Of a DNA stretch of 64,000 bases, positions 27,972 to 35,446 are shown piece after piece. This DNA is from DYJB01 sp963777165 (GTDB taxonomy: Bacteria > Chloroflexota > Anaerolineae > Anaerolineales > E44-bin32). The stretch covers positions 682,001 through 746,000 of the forward strand of contig CAVZPO010000023.1 in assembly GCA_963777165.1 (NCBI GenBank), given 5' to 3'. The position numbers and the translations under genes were made by a program. The notes beneath the pieces were generated by a model. The model made no database searches. It had not been told where the DNA came from and worked only from the letters and a program-made list of their open reading frames with translations. Position 1 is the first letter of the stretch; each line of letters starts with the position of its first letter.

Positions 27972-29423
27972 ATGGTGCAACAGGGTGACCTCAGGCGACT
28001 CGGCCCCGTGACCTGGGAGATCCCCACCAGCTACCGGCAAGATATGCGCGTCCCGGTGCGCCTGTTCGCCGACGACCGGCTGCTGTCCGCTGCGCTGGGC
28101 GACCAATCGCTTACCCAGGCCGTCAACGCCTCGACGCTTCCTGGTCTCGTCGGCCACGTCACCGTCATGCCCGATGTTCACCAGGGATACGGGTTCCCCA
28201 TCGGCGGCGTCGCCGCGGCGCGACTCTCGGACGGGGTCGTTTCGCCCGGGGCGATCGGCTACGACATCAATTGCGGCGTCCGGCTGCTGTCGAGCTCGAT
28301 TCTCTTCGAGGATGCCCGGCGCCACCTGGCCGAGTTGGCCAGCGCACTGTACGCCCATTGTCCGTCCGGGGTAGGAACCAAGGGCAGCGTCCCGCTGACC
28401 ACCAAGGAACTCGATCGGGTCTGCCGCCAGGGCGCTGCCTGGGCGCTGGAACGGGGCTGGGCCAGCGCCGAAGATCTTGCCTGCACTGAAGAGAGTGGAC
28501 GCCTCGACGGTGCCGACCCGACGTGCGTCAGCCCCAGGGCCAAGGAGCGCGGCCGCCCGCAGCTCGGCACGCTCGGCGCCGGGAACCATTTCCTCGAGAT
28601 CGATGTCGTCGAACAGGTCTTCGACGCACAGGCGGCCTATGCGATGGGGTTACTGCCCGGCCATCTGGTGCTCCAGATCCACTGCGGGTCGCGCGGATTC
28701 GGCCATCAGGTGTGTTCTGACTATGTCGCCGAACTCCAGCCGGTTGTCCTGCGCTACGGGATCCAACTGCCCGATCGCGAGCTTGTGTGCGCGCCGATCG
28801 ATTCGCCCGAGGGCCGACGTTATCTGGCCGCGATGGCCTGCGCCGCCAACTACGCCTTCGCCAACCGCCAGATCCTTGCCCACCACGCGCGCACCGCGTT
28901 CGAGGAGGTTCTGCGTGGGCACGTCCGCCGCTGGGAACTGCATCAGGTCTACGACATCGCCCACAATATGGGGAAGATCGAGGAGCATACGATCGCCGGG
29001 CACGCCGAACGAGTCTGCGTGCACCGCAAAGGCGCCACACGCGCCTTCGGCCCCGGGAATACGGCCCTGCCGCCTCACTATCGGGCGATGGGCCAGCCGG
29101 TGCTCGTTCCCGGAAGCATGGGCACCGCCTCGTGGGTTCTGCTGGGGACCGGAGCGAGCATGACCCTGTCCTTCGGATCGTGCTGCCACGGCGCGGGGCG
29201 GACGATGAGCCGGCATCAGGCAAAGCGAATGGTGCGCGGCGATCAGCTGCGCCAAGACCTGGAGTCGCAGGGCGTAAATGTGAGGGCCGGCTCCCTTGCC
29301 GGACTGGCGGAAGAGGCGCCCCAGGCCTATAAAGATGTCGACGCAGTCGTGGAGGTCGTCACCCAGGCAGGCATCGCCACCCGCGTCGCCCGGCTTCGTC
29401 CGGTCGCCGTCGTCAAGGGCTGA
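27972..29423 (+). CDS. rtcB: RNA-splicing ligase RtcB
   Basis: 483-aa GTP-dependent ligase joining 2',3'-cyclic phosphate or 3'-phosphate and 5'-OH RNA ends. Metal and GMP site residues are visible: MPDVHQGYGFPIGG, GYDINCGVRLL (Cys ligand), GTLGAGNHFLEI, HCGSRGFGHQ, VLVPGSMGTASWVL and SCCHGAGRTMSR with the guanylylated histidine region. Start ATG at 27972. With archease it forms an RNA-repair or splicing pair. Confidence 0.96.
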   Translation: MVQQGDLRRLGPVTWEIPTSYRQDMRVPVRLFADDRLLSAALGDQSLTQAVNASTLPGLVGHVTVMPDVHQGYGFPIGGVAAARLSDGVVSPGAIGYDINCGVRLLSSSILFEDARRHLAELASALYAHCPSGVGTKGSVPLTTKELDRVCRQGAAWALERGWASAEDLACTEESGRLDGADPTCVSPRAKERGRPQLGTLGAGNHFLEIDVVEQVFDAQAAYAMGLLPGHLVLQIHCGSRGFGHQVCSDYVAELQPVVLRYGIQLPDRELVCAPIDSPEGRRYLAAMACAANYAFANRQILAHHARTAFEEVLRGHVRRWELHQVYDIAHNMGKIEEHTIAGHAERVCVHRKGATRAFGPGNTALPPHYRAMGQPVLVPGSMGTASWVLLGTGASMTLSFGSCCHGAGRTMSRHQAKRMVRGDQLRQDLESQGVNVRAGSLAGLAEEAPQAYKDVDAVVEVVTQAGIATRVARLRPVAVVKG

Positions 29424-29506
29424 TCGGCCAGGCCGCTCGCTGGACCGCCCACCCGTTGCGGATTGACCCTCCTGGCCAGCCCGCCGTTCACCTCTGAGGG
29501 AGCCCG

Positions 29507-31870
29507 ATGTCCATCCTCCATGATCTGATCACGCCTCCGCTGCGCGCCGTGTTGACTTCGATGGGCCGCCGCCGCCTTCCCACCATCGCCGGTACCCTCA
29601 CGCTGCCCGGACTGCAGGCGCCGGTGGAAGTCCTGCGCGATCGGTGGGGTGTGCCCCACCTGTATGCGAAATCGGAGCTCGACCTTTACATGGCCCAGGG
29701 CTATGTCCACGCGCAAGACCGTTTGTGGCAAATGGAGCTCAATCGACGCACGGCCAACGGGCGGCTGAGCGAGGTCTTTGGCAGCCTGGCCCTCGACACC
29801 GATCGCACCGCCCTGACCTTCGGCTTTCGCCGCCTCGGCCAGGCGGACTGGGCCCTCGCGGAACCACGGATGCGTCAGGTGATGCAGGCATACACCGCCG
29901 GTGTGAACGCCTACCTGACGTCGACGGAGTACCGCGCCCCGGTGGAATTCACGCTGATCGGACTGAAACCTCAGCCCTGGACGACCGACGACTCGATGGC
30001 CTTCTCCCGGGTCATGATCTGGCAGTTATCGCACGCGTGGTACGGCGAGCTCCTGCGGGCGTGGATGGTCGAGAAGGTCGGGGCACGCCACGCCGGCGAA
30101 CTGGAGATCGAGTATCCGCGCCTGAGCCCGCTCACCCTCCCGGACGGGATCGAGTTCAACGTGCGTTCAGCCAAGGGGGCGCTGCGGGCGGCACGCGGTC
30201 CCTTCCTGCATCGCGCCATGGGCAGCAATGCGTGGGTTGTAGCCGGAGGGCGGACGACCACCGGCATGCCGTTCCTGTGCAATGACATGCATCTGGCACT
30301 CAGCCTGCCGGGACTCTGGTACGAGATCCAACTCACGGCGGGGGACCTGAAGGTCGGAGGCGTTTCGCTTCCCGGCGTGCCCATGGTGCTCGTCGGGCAC
30401 ACGGCGCGCATCGCGTGGGGAATGACGCTGGCCTTCACCGATTGCGAAGACCTGTTTGTCGAACAGATCGAGGATGGCGCCTCGCCGCGCAGCCGCTTCG
30501 GGAAAGGCTGGAAGCCGGTGCAGGTGATCGAGGAGCGCATCCCCATCAAGGGAGCGAAGGAGCCGCACGTCGAGCGCATCCTGGTCACCCATCACGGCCC
30601 GATCATCTCGGACGTCACCGGTGCCTCGGACAAGCGCCTGGCCGTGTGTTCCATGGCGCTCAGGCCTAGCACGGCGCTGGCCGGGTGGCATCGGCTGAAC
30701 CTGGCGCGGGGCTGGGATGATTTCGTCGCCGCGATGCGGTTGATCGAGGCGCCGCAGCTCAACGTCGCCTATGCCGACGTGATCGGGAACATCGGGCACT
30801 GGGTCACCGGCAAGGTCCCGATTCGCGCCCGGGGCGACGGACGGACCCCGGCCCCGGGGTACAGCGCCGACCATGAGTGGATCGGCGAGGTGCCGTTCGA
30901 CAAGATGCCGCACGCCCTCAACCCGCGTCGCGGGCTCATCGTAACCACCAACCAGAAACTGGTCAGCGACCGATATCCGTACGCGCTCGGCAAGGTCTAC
31001 ATGAACGGATACCGGGCACGGCGAATCGAGCAAGTGCTCAACTCCAGGCCGAAGGTGGGGCCGGACGATTTCCGGGCCCTGCAGACCGACTACACCTGCC
31101 TCCCGGGGCTCGAATTCGTCGCCCTGCTGCGAGGGTTCTCGACCACCGACGCGCGCGCCGGACTGGCGCTCGAACTGCTGGGCGCGTGGGACGGCGTGCT
31201 TTCGGCCGAGACGATCGGCGGCACGGTCTACGAGATCACGCGAACCCGCCTGGTCCGCAATCTGCTCGAGCCCGGTCTGGGCAAGGAATTGACCACGCGG
31301 GTCATGGGACAAGGATTTCATCCGGTGCTGCTCGCGTCGCACGAGTTTTACGGCCACGACACGGTCGCCATGCTGCGCATGATGCGTGACCCGAAGTCGT
31401 GGTGGGTTCAGCAGGCCGGTGGACGGGACAAGGTTCTCGAGCGCAGCCTCATCGAGGCAGTTGAGTGGCTACGCGCAACGCTCGGGAGAGAGACCACCAA
31501 CTGGCAGTGGGGTAAGATCCATCGCGCACCGTTCGATCACCCGCTGGGCATGCAGAAGCCGCTCGATCGCATCTTCAGCCGGGGGCCGGTTCCCATCGGC
31601 GGGGACACCGACACGCCCTGCCAGACGGCCGTCGCACCCGAGCAGCCCTACGACAACCGTTCGTGGTCACCCTCGTTTCGGCAGATCGTCGACCTGCAGG
31701 ACGTGTCGCGCTCGTTGAGCACGACCGTCCCTGGCCAGTCCGGCAGGCTCGGCAGCCCGCACTACGATGACCGGATCGAGCCGTGGCGCAAGGGCGAACT
31801 GCACCCGATGTTGTGGACGCGTTCTCAGGTGGAGAAGGAGCTTGAGGCGAAGCTGGTGCTCGAGCCGTAG
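29507..31870 (+). CDS. Penicillin acylase family (S45) Ntn-hydrolase
   Basis: 787 aa. The S45 pattern is clear: N-terminal alpha part with GVPHLYAKSELDLYMAQGYVHAQDRLWQMEL, autocleavage before Ser240 in MGSNAWVVAGGRTTTG (the serine that becomes the beta-chain N-terminal nucleophile), then DMHLALSLPGLWYE and GVPMVLVGH. No signal peptide or lipobox is seen, so the enzyme may be cytoplasmic, unlike most secreted acylases. Substrate unknown: acyl-homoserine lactones, N-acyl amino acids or beta-lactams are possible. Confidence 0.9.
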   Translation: MSILHDLITPPLRAVLTSMGRRRLPTIAGTLTLPGLQAPVEVLRDRWGVPHLYAKSELDLYMAQGYVHAQDRLWQMELNRRTANGRLSEVFGSLALDTDRTALTFGFRRLGQADWALAEPRMRQVMQAYTAGVNAYLTSTEYRAPVEFTLIGLKPQPWTTDDSMAFSRVMIWQLSHAWYGELLRAWMVEKVGARHAGELEIEYPRLSPLTLPDGIEFNVRSAKGALRAARGPFLHRAMGSNAWVVAGGRTTTGMPFLCNDMHLALSLPGLWYEIQLTAGDLKVGGVSLPGVPMVLVGHTARIAWGMTLAFTDCEDLFVEQIEDGASPRSRFGKGWKPVQVIEERIPIKGAKEPHVERILVTHHGPIISDVTGASDKRLAVCSMALRPSTALAGWHRLNLARGWDDFVAAMRLIEAPQLNVAYADVIGNIGHWVTGKVPIRARGDGRTPAPGYSADHEWIGEVPFDKMPHALNPRRGLIVTTNQKLVSDRYPYALGKVYMNGYRARRIEQVLNSRPKVGPDDFRALQTDYTCLPGLEFVALLRGFSTTDARAGLALELLGAWDGVLSAETIGGTVYEITRTRLVRNLLEPGLGKELTTRVMGQGFHPVLLASHEFYGHDTVAMLRMMRDPKSWWVQQAGGRDKVLERSLIEAVEWLRATLGRETTNWQWGKIHRAPFDHPLGMQKPLDRIFSRGPVPIGGDTDTPCQTAVAPEQPYDNRSWSPSFRQIVDLQDVSRSLSTTVPGQSGRLGSPHYDDRIEPWRKGELHPMLWTRSQVEKELEAKLVLEP

Positions 31871-31960
31871 GAGCCCCCGAAGAGGCCGACTCCGGCTGGC
31901 TCCCTCTCTGCCGGATTGTCGGAGGGGAGAATGGCAGAGAACACAGGCAACGGCCTGAGT

Positions 31961-31999
31961 TGAAGCATGATGTGGCCGACACGGCCACATCATGCTTCA
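31961..31999. repeat. Perfect 17-bp inverted repeat with 5-nt loop
   Basis: TGAAGCATGATGTGGCC (31961-31977), loop GACAC, then its exact complement to 31999. It lies between the convergent S45 gene and the lipoprotein fragment. No T run follows on the plus strand; on the minus strand the flank is not T-rich either. It may serve as a bidirectional terminator or a remnant of a palindromic element. The remaining ~200 nt from 31871 to 32132 show nothing else. Confidence 0.85.
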
Positions 32000-32132
32000 G
32001 TGCATTCGCGACCACTCCACGCGCCCGACCCCCCCTTTCACCATGAGGCATGGTCTGCGCATGTCATGACCCGCGCACTGGACCAGTTCCAGGTGGGCGG
32101 CTCAGCCAACATCCCGCATCGTTCCTACGGCA

Positions 32133-32345
32133 TCAAGACCCCTTAGACATGATGGTGACGCCGCAATCCTCCGCCGACATCGCGGAGATCGTGATCATCA
32201 CCACCTGGTTGCCTTTCGTCGAGTTCAACACAACTGCGTTTGCCGACGCGAGGGGCTGCCCACTGGGCAACCAGCCAGCTGCCTCGAACGCATCCTGGTA
32301 GTATGCCTTCACTAGCTCCAGGCTGGCCCCGGCCTGAAAAGTCAC
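32133..32345 (-). pseudogene. Truncated duplicate of the lipoprotein C-terminal module
   Basis: A 70-aa open stretch starting with a GTG: VTFQAGASLELVKAYYQDAF, then EAAGWLPSGQP. It aligns with the end of the adjacent lipoprotein (VTFQAGAGSDAVKDFYEEKL, then TAAGWTPEGQP), and after GQP both tails are exactly 39 residues, sharing VMI, the (D/E)DC and final GS. No start signal or signal peptide precedes it and the sequence upstream has stops, so it is best read as a decayed tandem copy of one module. Confidence 0.7.
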
Positions 32346-32453
32346 CCTGCCCGGCGTGGCTTCATATCTTCTCCTTTTCGCAAACGACTACGGCATCCCC
32401 ATGCAAGATGAATGAAGTAGCAAATAGCGGAAGATCCGGATTGCCTGGCGCTA

Positions 32454-33624
32454 TCACGAGCCCTCATACGCAATCATGACCAGGCAATCATCCGCCCCGA
32501 GCGCGGTCATGACGATCATGACCGATTCGCTTCCCTTCTTCCAGTTCATCATGCCGACCCCTTCCGAATTCCATGGGCTGCCCCTCGGGCGTCCACCCGG
32601 CCGCTGTGAGCTTCTCCTCATAGAAATCCTTCACGGCGTCCGAGCCGGCACCGGCCTGGAACGTCACCATGCCCGGGTCAACGCTTTGGATCGTGGCGCC
32701 AGGGTAGACCGGAAGTTCCGCCGGCAAACCGGAATCGGAAGGATTCAGACTGGTGATGTAGACATGCAGGAGCGTGGCCTCACCATGCGGCACGATGTAC
32801 AGTTCCACCTGGTTCTGACTGGGCAATACCCCGCATAGTTCCTTCGCCGGACGCGAGTCCCGTGTGGGGGTTGGCATCGGGGTTGCCCCCGGCGGGAATC
32901 TCGGCCCTCCGTCGTCGCCTTCGCCTTCCCCTGCACTAAACCCGGAGCACGGGGCCCAATCGGCGGAGGCCTTGTCATAGAACGCAATCACCGCCGCGAA
33001 GTCCTGATCGACGAGAAAGTCCCACGTTGTATCGAATGCGTTCGTTAGTTCCGCTTTGTCGGGGATAGTAAGATCCGCGGGCAGCCTCCCCAAAGCATCG
33101 GCCGCAACGCTTTGATACTTGATTCTCACCACGGCTCCGATCGAATCGTAGCCGAACTGCAAAGAGAGATACACATCTTCCTTCTTCCAGAATTGGGTCA
33201 CGCCGCCGATGGTATTGGCATCAGTGTAGCGATGGGTCCATCCCTGGGCTGAGAGTGTGGCTGAATAGAAATCCACCAACCCGCCCAATGCAGCCTTGGA
33301 CCGCAGCTTAAATGAACCTCTACTCGGGTCGGGCTCAGAAACGCTCTCGGGATCGATGCTCGTGTCGGGCGCGAGCGGGAAGGACTCCGAGAAGACCTCC
33401 GCTGTGTCCGTTTGGCCACTCGGCACCCCAGATTCCGTTGCAGGGGCGGAGCCCGTTTGCGCACCCGGTGCTCCTTGGCCCGTGGCGGAGGTGTCCGCGC
33501 TCGAAGTTGACGGGACGCTCGATTGTCCACCGACCAGGCTGCAGGCCAGCGATGTGGCAACCAGTGCGACCAGCAAGGGAAGAAGAGTCTTCTTGCCTGA
33601 CAGGGTTTGATACCGGGTTCTCAT
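32454..33624 (-). CDS. Secreted lipoprotein of unknown function, frame break near the C-terminus
   Basis: About 389 aa when corrected. ATG at 33624, signal peptide with lipobox TSLAC (Cys about residue 28), a Ser/Thr/Gly/Gln-rich linker, then modules with the pattern F-x-Y ... GW (GGLVDFYSATLSAQGW and AVKDFYEEKLTAAGW). At the minus-strand G4 run 32558-32561 the frame breaks; dropping one G replaces the tail GRHDELEEG with VGMMNWKKGSESVMIV and ends at TGA 32454. The corrected tail aligns end to end with the neighbouring duplicate. AAAGGAG ribosome site; possible TAGAAT -10 at 33703-33698. Function unknown. Confidence 0.78.
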
Positions 33625-33921
33625 GGTCGCGCTCTCCTTTGGGGCTCTAGAACAACAGCCACGTCTCTCTGCCGAACGCGCTCGTGCTGGAGCGCGGATT
33701 CTAGGGCATCTGCACGAATGGGACGAATCGCTCCCTGACCCAAGACGCTCTCCCTCGGCTTCAGTGGTCAGGCGGCCGCCGGCGGCATCATCGTGTGCTG
33801 CTGATAGGGCTGAGACGCCCTCCGATTCCTGCGCCGGCCCCATCCGCAACCTGCTGGAATCACAACCGACTTCCGATGCCCGCTGGACTTCGGAAGTCGG
33901 TCGTCGCACGCGTCGCCCGCT

Positions 33922-35160
33922 TCAGCCCCGGGGAACCAGACGCACGAACTTGCGCTTGCCAGCGCGCAGCACCCCCTCGCCCGACAGGGATAGGACCGCG
34001 CTGGCGTCTTCCAGCACCTGATCCTCGAGGCGCACAGCCTTCTGATCCACGAGCCTCCGCGCGGCGCTGCGCGTACCCGCCAGGCCGGTCGCCACCAGCA
34101 CATCAGTCAAAGTCCGCCCTGGTGAAAGGAGGTAGCGGTCCATCTCCTCCGGCACGCCCTGCTCCTGGAAGACCTGCCGGAAGGCCTGCTCGGCCCCCGC
34201 GACCTGGTCTTCCCCGTGGTAGATCCCGACGATCTCACGCGCCAGCCGCATCTTGACATCCCGCGGGTGCAGCTCCCCGGCCGACAGCCCGCGCTCGATC
34301 GCGGCGATCTCCGCCGGTGCCAGGCGCGTCACCAGCCGAAAGTAGCTGCCCATGGCCGCGTCCGGGATGCTCATCACCTTGCCGTACATGTCGTCCGGCG
34401 CTGCCCGAAGCGGGATGTGATTGCCCAACGACTTGCTCATCTTGACCACGCCATCGGTGCCCGGCAGGAGGCCCAGGATGATGCCGATGTTGGGCTTCTC
34501 CCCCATGAACTCCATCAACTTCCGCGCCCCAGTGAGGATGTTGAACAACTGGTCCGTCCCGCCAACCTGGACGTCGGCGCGCAGGCTGTATGCATCGTAG
34601 CCCTGCATCAACGTGTAGAACGTCTCGTGCAGGTAGATGGCGTCGCCGTCCTCCCAGCGCTTTCGAAACGTGTCGCGGGTCAGGAACTGCTGAAGTGTGA
34701 AGTTGGATGCCAGGCGGATCAGGTCGGCGAAATCGAGCTTCGAGAGCCAGGTGTCGTTGTACTCGATGCGCGTCCGCTGCGGATCGAGGATCTTGAACGC
34801 CTGCTGAGCGTAGGACTCGGCGTTGGCGGCAGTCTCGGCCGGCGTCAACTGCGGCCGCAGCTTATCCTTGTCGGACGGGTCGCCGATCAGCGAGGTGAAC
34901 CGCCCGATCAGGAAGGTCACTTCGTGATCGAGTTCCTGGAACTGGCGCAGCTTGCGCATTGGGACGGTGTGCCCCAGGTGCAGGTCGCTGGTGCGTGGGT
35001 CGAAGCCGCAGTACACCCGCAGCCGTCGGCCTTCGCGGTCGGCCTCGATCAGGCGCTGCTTGAGCTCGGCTGCCATCGCCGCCTGGAGCGCCTGGTCGCC
35101 GTACTCGGTGCCCTGCATCAGCAGCGCGACCTGTTCGTCGATCCTCGTGCTAGGGGTCAT
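33922..35160 (-). CDS. tyrS: Tyrosyl-tRNA synthetase
   Basis: 412-aa class I synthetase. HIGH-type motif in DLHLGHTVPMRKL, KMSKS in GVVKMSKSLGNH, tyrosine pocket YDAYSLRADVQVGGTDQ, and a C-terminal S4 RNA-binding domain (LVATGLAGTRSAARRLVDQKAVRL). ATG at 35160 gives the expected N-terminus. The leader carries a terminator-like hairpin. Divergent from alaS. Confidence 0.95.
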   Translation of the reverse strand: MTPSTRIDEQVALLMQGTEYGDQALQAAMAAELKQRLIEADREGRRLRVYCGFDPRTSDLHLGHTVPMRKLRQFQELDHEVTFLIGRFTSLIGDPSDKDKLRPQLTPAETAANAESYAQQAFKILDPQRTRIEYNDTWLSKLDFADLIRLASNFTLQQFLTRDTFRKRWEDGDAIYLHETFYTLMQGYDAYSLRADVQVGGTDQLFNILTGARKLMEFMGEKPNIGIILGLLPGTDGVVKMSKSLGNHIPLRAAPDDMYGKVMSIPDAAMGSYFRLVTRLAPAEIAAIERGLSAGELHPRDVKMRLAREIVGIYHGEDQVAGAEQAFRQVFQEQGVPEEMDRYLLSPGRTLTDVLVATGLAGTRSAARRLVDQKAVRLEDQVLEDASAVLSLSGEGVLRAGKRKFVRLVPRG

Positions 35161-35185
35161 GCTCGTGCCTCCCGTGGCCGACAAC

Positions 35186-35215
35186 GAAAAAGCGTGGCAC
35201 CCAGGGCGCCACGCT
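35186..35215 (-). terminator. Terminator-like hairpin in the tyrS leader (possible attenuator)
   Basis: On the minus strand an 8-bp stem AGCGTGGC/GCCACGCT (35215-35208 with 35198-35191) is followed at once by TTTTT ending near 35187, 26 nt before the tyrS ATG. A terminator placed between promoter and gene on the same strand implies attenuation. I do not find the canonical T-box sequence, so the ligand or mechanism is open. A possible -10 TATGCT lies upstream near 35356-35351. Confidence 0.65.
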
Positions 35216-35395
35216 GCCACATCTCACTCCCCGCGACGGCCGGTCGTCACCTCGGCGCGGGGCGCATCCGGCCGGGGCAGCCCGTCGGGCGGCAGCCAGC
35301 GTAGATCGTCTCCCGGGCACGCAACAGGTGGGTCGACATCGCAGGCACGAGCATACCACAGCCGCCCTGCCCCGACCACCACATTCGACGCCGCG

Positions 35396-35424
35396 TTGAA
35401 TGGCCCCGGCTCCTGGCTTATAAT
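35396..35424 (+). promoter_or_regulatory. Promoter of alaS
   Basis: TTGAAT (35396-35401), 17-nt spacer, perfect TATAAT (35419-35424). AGGAGG at 35437-35442 precedes ATG 35447, so the leader is only about 16 nt. Confidence 0.85.
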
Positions 35425-35446
35425 CCTCGTTCATCCAGGAGGCTCG

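Noticed and set aside
29029..31357. Several open frames of 200-400 codons antisense to rtcB and the S45 gene
   Set aside because: They mirror codon bias of real genes, have no ribosome sites and no recognisable domain.
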